From positions 1 to 21,551 of the forward strand of contig LSSL01007716.1 of the NCBI GenBank assembly GCA_001953115.1: a stretch of 21,551 bases of DNA. The letters run 5' to 3'. Below, in pieces: positions 13,640 to 21,551 of the stretch. Each line of letters begins with the position of its first letter. Within the stretch, counting starts at the first letter, position 1. The DNA comes from Smittium mucronatum (lineage: Eukaryota; Kickxellomycota; Harpellomycetes; Harpellales; Legeriomycetaceae). The notes below the pieces were generated by a model. It was not told the DNA's origin and searched no databases. It worked only from the letters and a program-made list of their open reading frames with translations. Both the position numbers and the translations under genes were made by a program.

Positions 13640-13990
13640 TTTTCATATTATGTGGATTAAATTTTAAATTTAATGAAAAACAGATAGCTTTGAATATCTT
13701 AAAAAAATAGAACGAGTTTTGGTAATGGGAATGAGATTTTGATGATGAAAAACGCCTGTGAAAGGATATTTTGGTAATGGTTATTAAATTTTAAGTCGAT
13801 GAAGTAATATTGTGGTTTAATTTGTTCATATTCTGAGTGGATTTTAATTTTAACCCTATGAAAAACCCTGTAATTTCGTATATAATTTCATTCCTCAAGA
13901 AACTTCAATTTTAATTTAATAAAAAATATTGTGTCATTCCTCAATCTTATTATGGCATTAATTCAATATTTCGGTCTTATGAAACACATT
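13640..13990. repeat. Degenerate ~50-60-bp tandem array beside the MULE fossil
   Basis: Units share a core like GGATTTTAATTTTAA...ATGAAAAACCCTGT. Examples: TTCATATTATGTGGATTAAA near 13642 recurs as TTCATATTCTGAGTGGATTT near 13826; ATGAAAAAC recurs at about 13673, 13745 and 13858; TTTTGGTAATGG recurs at about 13717 and 13769; CATTCCTCAA recurs at about 13889 and 13936. Spacing varies from about 46 to 80 bp. Parts of it match, inverted, segments at 10.47 and 10.93 kb, so it is probably the right terminal repeat region of the MULE. Confidence 0.5.
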
Positions 13991-14712
13991 TTTTATAAAA
14001 TACTTTCCTAATATCACTATCACCAACTATATTGGAGAGAAAAAATAAGTTTAATTTTTCATGTTTTATGTATTTTATGAAAATAGAATTTTTAATTAAA
14101 ATTGATCTTGAAGCCCACTCAAAACAGATTCAACAAGATTTTTCCGACTTTTGAAATATGATAAAGATGATGTGGTCAGTAATGTGATAATATGTCGCAT
14201 TGAGATACAACGTATTAGTAACTCCCCCTTTTTTTTGAGCGGTTTAAAACGAAAACTTTTTATAAGAAAAGGAAGACATAGCATAGTTTTTCTGATAAAT
14301 TTATCATCCCAGTTGGCATTCAGGACCATTCAAATCGGATTATTTATACTGTTTTTAGATTCATAATGTATTTTGAGTTTTTAATATTAATTGATATTTG
14401 GCAAGATTTTTCTCTCATCATCCCAAATTTTAGTAAGATATAGTTTTAGGATTTCAAAAAATGACTATTTCAAACAAACTTTTTTGACGCCATGGCTGTA
14501 TAGCATACATCGGACCTAATTATTATTAGTAAGAATGTTATGTTGAATTTTTTATTAATATTTAATCAAATTGTATAAAAAAATAATAAAACAAAGTTCT
14601 CGGGGAAAATGCTTCAAATATCGAAAAAGACAAAATTAAAGCGAGTTAAACGCTAAAAATAAGAATTAACTATTAAAAATTTTAATAAGTCGGTAAAATA
14701 TAAATAGTGTTG
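13991..14712. other. Intergenic DNA between the MULE fossil and the NOX-like gene 3' end
   Basis: Two overlapping open frames on opposite strands (14096-14329 minus, 77 codons; 14151-14366 plus, 71 codons) occupy a patch a little richer in GC. Neither shows a recognisable motif, and at most one could be real. The rest shows nothing. Confidence 0.4.
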
Positions 14713-14718
14713 TTTATT
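14713..14718 (-). terminator. Possible poly(A) signal of the NOX-like gene
   Basis: AATAAA on the minus strand, 75 nt downstream of the TAA stop at 14795-14793. The position is suitable, but the hexamer is common by chance in DNA this AT-rich. Confidence 0.3.
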
Positions 14719-14792
14719 TATGTTGTTGGTCGATTGGATTAATAAATGATATTTCAATACCATGGTATAGAGTTTAGATAGATTAATAAGAG

Positions 14793-16851
14793 TTAACCAT
14801 AAAAATTCACCCTATCCATAATTCCTCTATTTCTAGCAACATAGAATACGGAGGCACTGGCATTTTCAACAAATTTATCACTCCCTACAGCCAAAACTCC
14901 AAAGTTAGAATCATAATTTAAGTTTACAATGCCCCTAAAAATTTGGGAAATATCAATTTCGTTTTTAGGTAATCTTGGTGTAATTCGTGTACTACTTGAA
15001 CGACCAGTGGAATCGCTACTTCCAAATTCATCTGTTATGAATAAGAATGAAGTATGTTCAGGCAATCTTGGGAAAAGTGTGTTCTTGTATAAATTAGAGT
15101 CAGCTACTCGTTCTTCAGTACAAACCAGTTGAATACTAACACTGATAGTCATGTTCAAACTGATAATTTCATTTAGGAGATCTTCTATGGCTTTAAAAGA
15201 TGATATATGCTTGCTTGACCAAAGCAGATGAACTCTTTCAGCAACTAATTGAGGGCTGTTTGTAGATTTCAAAAACATGAAGTGTCTTATTAAAGGGATT
15301 ATAGATGAGATTCCACTTCCGGAAACAATTATCAACGCCGTTTCATTTTCAAGAACATATTTCACATCAGAGTCATATAACCCACTGAAATAGATATTGC
15401 TTGGGAATTCAGAGCTTTTAGACAGCCTTTCGTCTATACTACTAGATGATAGTAAGAGGGAGTTCTCTAAAGGAGCGTTTTGGATCTTGAGGACATTTTT
15501 AACTAACACATCATTAGAGTTTTCACCGCTATATGATCCTGAACGAGTAATTTGAGGTGCCTTATGAGTGCTGGCAGGACTGAGACTGAGTCCAGGCGTT
15601 TCATTATTGAAAGCTAAATGATTTGAATTTGAGGAATTAAGACCAGATGGCAAATTCTGGACTTCGGATAATCTATTGCTAGCAATTTCGAATAATTTTT
15701 TTGTCCAAAATCCTTGCTTTGAAACATAAAAGCTAAAGAATCTAGTGTCAGCATGGAAGGATACATCAAAAGGATGCCACTCAAGAATGGAAATATCAGG
15801 AATGTACAAATATGCGTGTCCAAAAATGTCATCTCTCTTTTTTGATGAGGAGATATGAGGTAAAAACTTTTCAGGTACGATGATTTCTAAAAGGCTTTCA
15901 GACCATCGAATGTATCTGATGTTTTCTTTGGAAACACGAGATTTCTCGAATTGTCGGTAGGATCTATCAATGACATATAGCAAAACACCGAATAGTAACA
16001 AGAGACTAGTATACTGCATGTGTAGCCTGATAGAAATTAGAGCCAGGATAAAAACATGGTGGGAGTAGTAAAAAGTTTGATAGAATCTGTTTCTAAATTG
16101 AGCTAATATCGAAGAAAAAAGTTAGTGGGTGAATATTGATTGGAGATTCTTTAGTAAGACCAATATAAGAGGAAATAATGATGAAAATAAAAAAATGGTT
16201 GAATTACGGATAGCCGGAAGATACACAAATAAGAGTGTTACAAAATTAGATATTCCAGTTCCAAGTCTAAAACTACCAACTTTTCCTTTAGGTGGAGCTG
16301 GTTGCACAATTGAATTTATACCTCCTCCAGGAGGAGTTGGGAGCAAAACACTGAAATCTACGTCAAAAATTATGAAAGCACAAATAACGTGCAAAGAAAA
16401 CCAAAAAAAAAACCAAATGGCGACACATTTATGCAAACTGAGAGTATTTTCAAATCTTATTGATCTTATTCCCCAAACGACATGCCTTCTACTGAAAGTT
16501 CGTAGTTTATTGCTTATACTTTCAAAGAATCTAGATCTCAGATATGAGAAGGTAGAGTATGACATGAAAATGAACACCAGAGTAAGATTAAGTTTCATTG
16601 GAAACAGGGAGCCGTAAAAAACCCGTTCAGCAATGGTGTTTCTCTTAAGCTTTGCTTTATCGACAATAAAAAATGCAACTAGTTGCATTAAAGCTAATAG
16701 GATGAAAACACCCTTATTTCCGACTAGAAAATGTATAATTGAGAAAATCTTGTCAATAAGAAAAGTAAAGCCATATAAATTAAATAAAATATTAATTTTT
16801 CATACTTGTCAAATCGCGGACAAATGGAATCTTAATGCCATGCCCCCCCAT
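14793..16851 (-). CDS. NADPH oxidase / ferric reductase superfamily membrane flavocytochrome (3 exons)
   Basis: Model: exons 16851-16806, 16723-16208 and 16102-14793, 623 residues. The family moves electrons from NADPH through FAD and two haems across a membrane to oxygen or ferric iron. Seen: an N-terminal hydrophobic helix (about 20-36), a second near 58-75, haem histidines H113 and H127 (14 apart) in LHKCVAIWFFFWFSLH, and H202/H203 and H215 in FYYSHHVF...RLH (13 apart). These are NOX spacings. FAD motif LEWHPFDVS (H297) is followed by FFSFYVSKQGFWTKKLF, then the NADPH-site GSGISSIIP (449-457) and a C-terminal VNFYG. Odd: residues about 328-422 are a Ser/Asn-rich insertion, the usual GP(F/Y)G reads GLYD, and the C of the C-terminal CGP reads V (VGS, 593-595). 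The start ATG follows an in-frame TAA five codons upstream, has G at -3 and +4, and gives a NOX2-like short N terminus. NOX rather than FRE is favoured by the HK and WTKKLF segments, but the NADPH loop looks FRE-like. An AATAAA on the minus strand (14718-14713) lies 75 nt past the stop. Confidence 0.88.
16103..16207 (-). other. Intron 2 of the NOX-like gene (105 bp, phase 1)
   Basis: The donor is GTAATT. The 3' end has a textbook arrangement: branch site CACTAAC (16127-16121), a T-rich tract, then ATATTAG. The exons on both sides are in the same frame, but the intron contains a TAA (16124-16122), so an unspliced reading stops here. Splicing joins VYLPAI to PQFRNRFYQTFYYSHH, which matches the stretch just before the second haem histidine pair in NOX proteins. 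A donor a few bases upstream (GTATCT) with the later TTTAG acceptor is a less good alternative. Confidence 0.7.
16724..16805 (-). other. Intron 1 of the NOX-like gene (82 bp, phase 1)
   Basis: The donor is GTATGA and the acceptor is TTTTCTAG. Without its removal the reading frame upstream of residue 16 meets a TGA formed at the donor. With it, the exon ending FVRDLT joins the hydrophobic segment GNKGVFILLALMQLV in frame, giving the first membrane helix expected of the family. A possible branch site TATTGAC lies in the intron. The 82-bp length is not a multiple of three, so retention would change frame. Confidence 0.65.
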
Positions 16852-17102
16852 TCCAAGTCTGTATCTTTACGGATGAAAACGATATTGAGGTTGACTTGGA
16901 TTATATTTAAATTTTTGACTTTATTGACACCAGCTTTAGAAAAATTATCTCAATTTGATGTTTCAGAAGTATTATGAATGTATGCTAAGAAGAGCTTGAG
17001 GTTTGGAAAAAAAATTCTGAAAAGTGAAAAAGATTACTGAGATATGTTTAACGCTAAGGAAGTGTAGCCTTTTACGTTTAGAGATCCCATAGTATCAAAA
17101 AA
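16852..17102 (-). promoter_or_regulatory. Presumed 5' flank of the NOX-like gene
   Basis: This stretch lies directly upstream of the chosen start codon. A TATA-like TTTAAATATAA (minus strand, about 16911-16901) sits roughly 50-60 nt before the ATG. In-frame stops close to the ATG rule out a simple extension. I see no exon here that continues the family N terminus. The assignment rests only on position and on a motif that is common in AT-rich DNA. Confidence 0.25.
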
Positions 17103-17384
17103 CTATAATTCTGAAAAACGAGGTCTAGAATATTTGATACTTAATATGTAATAACAACGAGTGAATAATTCCCCAATCGTAAACTTTAACACTATTGAAA
17201 ATTTACACACCTCCAAATTCATAGAAAATTCGGTACATTTAGATAATAAATCTGGAACTATGGTGCAATTGAACATTCTAGCTTGATATTTTATAATAAT
17301 TGGCATATGGCTTCTTCTCGATAGACTATTTGTGCTCAAACTGTATACAAATAGACAGTCCAGTTGATTAGATTGTAAGCCCAA
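17103..17384 (-). other. Unassigned open frame upstream of the NOX-like gene (93 codons)
   Basis: An uninterrupted minus-strand frame starting at ATG, with four cysteines in its middle and end (FNCTIVP, LLSKCTE, LEVCKF, FTRCYY) and a moderately hydrophobic C-terminal half. It ends about 250 nt before the NOX-like start codon, on the same strand. I recognise no family; EF-hand loops, which some NOX proteins carry at the N terminus, are absent. It could be a small gene, a 5' untranslated open frame or chance. Its base composition is slightly less AT-rich than the flanks, which is the only support for coding. Confidence 0.2.
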
Positions 17385-17571
17385 TTGATTTATATATTAC
17401 TAATTGGTTTTACTATCTGGTAAATTAAACTATATTTTGAACCGACACTTACATAATAAGCTTTATTCATCTTCAAATTAATAACTTGTGCTTGAAATAA
17501 TATTCTCCCTTACTTGGCCTAGAAGTTTATTATGATCCTATTTGATAAAAAAAGACTTTTGTTCAGTGATA
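17385..17571. other. AT-rich intergenic DNA, nothing recognised
   Basis: No open frame, repeat or motif that I can support. Confidence 0.5.
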
Positions 17572-17885
17572 ATAGTTATTGGGCCAATTATAAGGGTAAT
17601 AAAAACCAATTTTTTTTTATTGACGGAAAATAAGGGCCAGTTTTATGCATTGACCCTGAAAGGGATATGTATTGGGGTGCCATGACTATTTGCATACTAC
17701 CATATTGTTTATAGTTTCTTATCATTTTGCATAATTAAGATGGTATTGACAAATAAAATTTGTGTATTTTTAAAAATCGTGTATGAAAAAAGTCAAATCT
17801 TAGTATTTTCCATTTATTGGCCAAATTTTATACAAAATGTCCAGTATGCCAATAGTTCTGACACCATGTATTGGTATAAATACAT
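17572..17885. repeat. Second foldback-like repeat with TATTG-type units
   Basis: The left arm near 17662-17705 (GTATTGGGGTGCCATGACTA...) is loosely matched by the reverse complement of about 17838-17880 (AGTATGCCAATAGTTCTGAC...), roughly three-quarters identical over about 35 bp, with a spacer of about 135 bp. The left side also contains successive units beginning (T/C)ATTG spaced 22-31 bp apart. These resemble the 22-bp units of the foldback at 10.49-10.86 kb. Confidence 0.4.
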
Positions 17886-17959
17886 TGAAATAAATATAAT
17901 TTCTTATTTCTCGAGTTAATTGGAAGCAAAGTTAAAAGTTGAATAATATTGTAGCTCTA

Positions 17960-18456
17960 TTAATTGTAATTTTAAAAATGAAGCCAAAAAACTTAGTCAG
18001 GATGGCCGTTACTTATTTTATTTAGTATTAAAATCTGTTAGCAGTAAAACCAGATGTGTATCCATGATCATTGTACTTTACTGGTGACTTAAATAGCTTG
18101 GATGTGTCTATAAAAGATTTTTATGTTCAAGACAACTTTTTAGATGACTTACTTGCTTAAAAACAACCTAGGATTTGTTTGTGAAATTAACCATCCTCTA
18201 TTTGATTAGATAGAATACGCCAATAAAAACATTTGCTTTACTAAAGATTCACCCTTCCGCGAATAAATTCTCTATTTGTAACAACGTTTTTGAAACAATC
18301 AAGTTGTACCAATTTATAAAGTGCATTTGAAACTGAACGATTGTTAGTGCGAAAAAAATGTATCTAATTTATAAAAATTTTCCGCATGCAAAGGTTCCAA
18401 CGGTTTTGTTATTTGTTTTTTTTTGTATCACGGAGCTTTATTGAAGATAACGCCAT
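17960..18456. other. Less AT-rich stretch, possibly a decayed gene
   Basis: On the plus strand about 30 stop-free codons (from 18068) read SLYFTGDLNSLDVSIKDFYV and onward to TAA. On the minus strand 18363-18241 reads RTNNRSVSNALYKLVQLDCF and then REFIRGRVNL, which has the look of a winged-helix DNA-binding segment. Both are short and bounded by stops, and only one strand at most can be real. No family can be assigned. Confidence 0.2.
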
Positions 18457-18459
18457 TAA

Positions 18460-18615
18460 AAATATACTAAAAAAAAACGGAAAAAGAAAAAGACTCATAG
18501 AAAAGACCACTATCCTAACTACAATAAGCTCCTCAGCCTGATTAATACTGCGTACCTACGGGAAAAGGGTGCAATCTACCAACCGAAAGACCCCCCCTGG
18601 CATTGCTTCAAGTAG
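18460..18615 (+). pseudogene. 3' end of an element-encoded reading frame (5' truncated)
   Basis: This plus-strand frame is open from just after a TAA (18457-18459) to TAG (18613-18615). From 18493 it gives 40 codons that look coding: balanced codon use, higher GC than all surroundings, and residues such as THRKDHYPNY and PKDPPWHCFK. It begins after a lysine-rich run encoded by A tracts, which may be the truncation point. The final AAG TAG is also present in the right-hand copy, at the window edge. I cannot name the family; a retrotransposon polyprotein C terminus is the likeliest reading, given the repeated non-coding tail that follows. Confidence 0.45.
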
Positions 18616-19040
18616 GCTGAATGACTGAGGTTACGTGCAGTCATGAATTAAGCTCTTTGTCAATGAACAAAAGTTCATTGAAGCTATTGAGCTCCTAGTC
18701 AGAGCCTACTTCTAACAGGATTAATAAAATTAGGCCCCTACCCAAACGTGGGATTGATCGACATGGCTATCCTACAAATAGCTGTTAGACGCTGAGATCC
18801 GTCTAACTGTCGAACGCTGGACTTGTGCGCTAGAATATGTCTCAGCTGTGCTAAACGATCGGTTTCTCCTGTTTCTAGATGGTTCTCCTCTGGAATCGCT
18901 GTCCTCCGAATCGTTGTGCGCTGTCTCCACTATTCCCAACCAAGAATAGTACAAACTGTGTGAAATTTTGGTCTAGTGCACTTCGAAAAGTACACTATTA
19001 AGCCCCTAAACCACGGCAGGATATTTCACTCTTAGGGGCA
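18613..19040 (+). repeat. Left copy of a dispersed retroelement-like 3' tail / LTR-like repeat
   Basis: About 428 bp, clearly richer in GC than its surroundings, and about 92% identical by eye to the reverse complement of 21078-21548. It follows the stop codon of an element-encoded frame. It holds four hairpins: 18660-18681 (9-bp stem, AAAA loop), 18784-18807 (GTTAGACG/CGTCTAAC, 8-bp stem), 18975-18996 (9-bp stem, one mismatch, CGAA loop) and 19003-19038 (CCCCTAA/TTAGGGG closing the repeat end). Similarity between the copies stops just after TTAGGGG. It could be an LTR or the 3' untranslated end of a LINE- or Penelope-type element. The minus-strand 60-codon open frame inside (18772-18954) is not preserved in the other copy. 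Confidence 0.8.
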
Positions 19041-21077
19041 AAGGTTTCCGGTAAATAAATTTGGTTATCCGATAAAATTCATTATTTTCATAATAATAGG
19101 AGGTTTTTTCTCTTCAGACGCTTTAAAATAAAAATTTTACTAACCTCATAATATTGAAATTGAAGTTATTATCTTTCGTTAATTAGATCATCGAAACTAT
19201 TGGTACGCTGTTTATTGCACAATTTCAATTATTGGTGCTGAAATATTCATGTTTATTTAGGATACATTTAATTAAATTTATTCGCTTGGCATTTATTATA
19301 TCGTCGGGTTTATTGACTTATAGACATTCCACCTATTTTTTCAGCTTATCACAAGCTAATTATTAAAGATTTTTATCCAGTGAAAGTGGTTTTTTTTTAT
19401 TAACATGCCTCAGACTCTTATGTAGCCAGTAGGCTGCTTCATGTTATTGTTTATGGTCAACATCGATTTTACGTTGATTTCTACTAATATAAATATAAAC
19501 TCTATTATTTATATTTTTACATTTTTATATTAGTAAGTAAACTTTTAGAAATCGTTTAAAGTCAAAGTAAGTAGTAAAATCGGAGACAAGAGAGTTGAAA
19601 TAAGTTTAATATTAAATATTTACAGTATAAAATCTAGATGAACTTTCTTGTAAGAAAATTTCAAATGAATAAAGTATCCATTAACATTGATGATAATTCT
19701 CATAAAAATTAAATATAAGGTTGGTTGAAGATGACTTCAGATGAGACAATGATAGAATTCATTAAAGTCTCCCATATAAGAAAATTTGAATTTATAGCGG
19801 ATTTTTTTACAATTTTTATAAGGTATTTATGGGTTAGGGGAAAAATTGTGTTATGCAACTTATATCATATAATAAAAAAAATCTTAATTTAAAAATAGAA
19901 AAACACAACTTATTTTTTTAAAAAAAGCTGGGAACAGGCATTACTCAAACCAATAGAAAAAAACCATTATCGATACATTTAAGTTAATTTTTTATTACAG
20001 TTAGGTTATTTTAATATAGCAAGAAATTAACCAACTCATTTAAAATATTATTAATTTATTGCAAATTGCGATATAAAAAAATCGATTAATATAAATAGCT
20101 TAAAAAACGGGGGTTTTAAAACCATCCTTACTATATATTGAAAAAAAAATTCTAGCGCATTTATAAATAAAAAGGTTCTGCATTCATCAATAGATAAGAT
20201 TTTATACCTTCCACATTTTGATATTTCTTCGTAAAATAAACTACTAAAAATAAATGATGGCCACTAAATGCCACTTTTGAATCATCATCATATCTTCCAT
20301 AGATTAAAAATCATGATATATGAATATTTAAACAAGCATGTAATTTAAATATAAAGAGAAAATAATCATGCATAAACATATTTCTACATTTGTTATTTCT
20401 ATTGCTTTTTTGTTTAGGGTCGAAAATTTTGGATTCATTTTATAATAGACTTCTTAATAGATATTGGATTATCCTTAAAAAAGTTGTCAAGACTGAAGGC
20501 CGAATAGACGTTTTGCCTACTCGACCCAACAATTAAAAGATAAAATAAAAAATAAAATGATCAGTAAAAATAAACAATCCCATTGCAACATACATTTTTT
20601 CTAGAAGAGATTGATCATGAAATCTTATTGGGAAAAAATTAGTCGAAATGTCTCGTAGGTGAATTGAAAATAGGTATCCAGCCACGCGGCCTTAAAAAGA
20701 GAAACTAAAACTTGTTAATGACAGAGAGTCATATCAGTGCCTAGGATATCGATTTTTCCGTTTTTGCAATTTTTTTTAAAAGTTTTTTTGCACACTTTTT
20801 ACTAATTTTATTTGCAAAAAGATTTCTATAATAAAAAAACCCTGAAAAATAAGCGTTCAAATCTTGATTTTTCTTTGCTGTGTATTAAAACTTAACTATC
20901 GTATAAACAGGTCTAAATAAGCATTCATCCTCACCCCTACCTCAATTAGAATTGATCTGTTCCGAATTTAATTAAATCAAATCGTTTGAGAATAAACTAC
21001 CGGAATATCATATATTGGTTATAATCGGTGCCAGAATAACATTGAGACTAGAATTTAAATTTTATTCAAAGTTTTTT
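19041..21077. other. 2-kb AT-rich spacer between the convergent repeats
   Basis: No open frame of note on either strand. A 12-bp inverted repeat TACTAATATAAA / TTTATATTAGTA (19482-19493 and 19524-19535) could form a hairpin. Small patches are less AT-rich (near 19405-19480 and 20490-20710), but I recognise nothing in them. Confidence 0.5.
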
Positions 21078-21551
21078 ACCCCTAAGAGTGAAATAGCTTG
21101 CCGTGGTTTAGGGGCTTGATAGTGTACTTTTCGAAGTACACTAGACTAAAATTTCACGCTGCGTTGTACTATTCTTGGTTGGGAGTAGTGGAGACAGCGC
21201 ACAGCGTTGCACTACTCTTGGTTGGGAGTAGTGGAGATAGCTCACAACGATTCGGAGGACAGCGATTCCAGAGGAGGACCATCTCGAAACAGGAGGAACA
21301 GATCGTTTAGCACAGCTGAGACATAGTCTAGTGTACAAGTCCAGCGTTCGACAGTTAGACGGATCTCAGCGTCTAACAGCTATTTGTAGGAAAGCCATGT
21401 CGATCAAACCCACGTTTGGGTAGGAGCCTAATTTTATTAATCCTGATAGAAGTGGGCTCTGAATAGGAGCTCAGTAACTTCAATGAACTGTTGTTCATTG
21501 ACAAAGGGCTTAATTCATGACTGCACGTAATCTCAGTCATCCAGCCTACTT
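21078..21551 (-). repeat. Right copy of the dispersed repeat, inverted and cut by the window end
   Basis: The reverse complement matches 18610-19040 throughout. The same four hairpins are present: 21480-21501, 21354-21377, 21121-21142 (perfect 9-bp stem in this copy) and 21079-21114. It differs by about 33 substitutions and by an extra 43-bp tandem unit (21161-21246). The last bases correspond to the AAG TAG end of the reading frame in the left copy, so the coding part of this insertion must lie beyond 21551. The plus-strand 70-codon frame (21098-21310) runs against the element's direction and crosses the duplication, so I treat it as chance. Confidence 0.8.
21161..21246. repeat. 43-bp tandem duplication inside the right repeat copy
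   Basis: Units 21161-21203 and 21204-21246 differ at four of 43 positions, three of them C/T transitions. Both contain TTCTTGGTTGGGAGTAGTGG-like sequence (CTCTTGG in the second). The left copy has a single unit here (about 18907-18950). Confidence 0.9.

Larger units (their letters stand above)
10473..13877 (-). mobile_element. Probable extent of the dead MULE, bounded by degenerate inverted segments
   Basis: Short segments left of the transposase recur inverted on its right, in the same outer-to-inner order. GAAGTTACAGGGTTTT (10473-10488) matches the reverse complement of 13862-13877 with one mismatch. The 47 bp at 10931-10977 match the reverse complement of 13734-13780 without gaps at 35 of 47 positions. 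This is what worn terminal inverted repeats of a MULE would look like. The left side carries about 350 bp more between the two matches than the right. No target-site duplication was identified and the true ends may lie further out, so the limits are approximate. Confidence 0.5.

Noticed and set aside
14929..15132. Plus-strand frame of 67 codons, and a minus-strand frame of 72 codons at 15614-15832
   Set aside because: Both are other-frame shadows of NOX-like exon 3.
16129..16617. Plus-strand open frame of 162 codons
   Set aside because: It lies antisense to exon 2 of the NOX-like gene, whose minus-strand product has clear family motifs. The plus reading has no recognisable domain.
16633..16977. 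Plus-strand open frame of 114 codons
   Set aside because: It is antisense to exon 1, intron 1 and the 5' flank of the NOX-like gene, with no motif.
18772..18954. Arg/Ser-rich minus-strand frame in the left repeat, and its partial match at 21098-21310
   Set aside because: The frame is not kept between the two copies, since the 43-bp duplication shifts it. It also runs against the direction of the element.
21104..21133. Pol III box-like sequences (TGGTTTAGGGG and TTCGAAG), suggesting a tRNA-derived SINE
   Set aside because: The two boxes are only about 13 bp apart, too close for a tRNA-type promoter, and no tRNA fold can be drawn.
1..21551. CRISPR array or bacterial operon
   Set aside because: There are no regularly spaced identical repeats with unique spacers and no gene clusters with ribosome binding sites.

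Overview
The window is eukaryotic nuclear DNA from a very AT-rich genome. The evidence is two short GT-AG introns, one with a CACTAAC-type branch site, a multi-exon membrane oxidoreductase gene, eukaryote-type transposon remains, and long gene-free stretches rich in A and T homopolymers. All three stop codons appear to be used in the standard way. I cannot place the organism: an early-diverging fungus, a parasitic protist or a reduced animal parasite would all fit.

Layout. Positions 1 to about 10470 are a gene desert with no convincing gene. It holds a TA microsatellite near 2.85 kb and a patch at 7.4-8.35 kb whose composition suggests decayed coding sequence. From about 10.47 to 13.88 kb lies a dead Mutator-like (MULE) DNA transposon. 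Its transposase can still be read on the minus strand (13482 down to 11836) through stops and frameshifts. The visible parts are a FLYWCH-like start, the DDE core, the TNN motif, a SWIM zinc finger and a basic tail. It is flanked by short matching inverted segments that may be what is left of its terminal inverted repeats. A foldback structure built from roughly 22-bp repeats sits in the left flank.

The one apparently intact gene is on the minus strand at 16851-14793. It is a NADPH oxidase / ferric reductase superfamily protein, modelled here as three exons and 623 residues. Two pairs of haem-ligand histidines have NOX spacing and there is a clear FAD-binding WHPF motif. The NADPH-binding half is unusual: there is a serine/asparagine-rich insertion of about 95 residues and several signature residues are replaced.

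Right of the gene is an intergenic stretch with a second, weaker foldback repeat (17.57-17.88 kb) and some unassigned or decayed sequence. Then come two copies of one repeat, about 92% alike by eye, pointing towards each other (18.46-19.04 kb on plus, 21.08-21.55 kb on minus) and separated by 2 kb without genes. The left copy carries the 3' end of a reading frame that looks coding, followed by a non-coding tail with four hairpins, so these look like the 3' ends of two retroelement-type insertions. The right copy runs off the end of the window.

No pathway links these parts: the window holds one host gene among old and newer mobile DNA.
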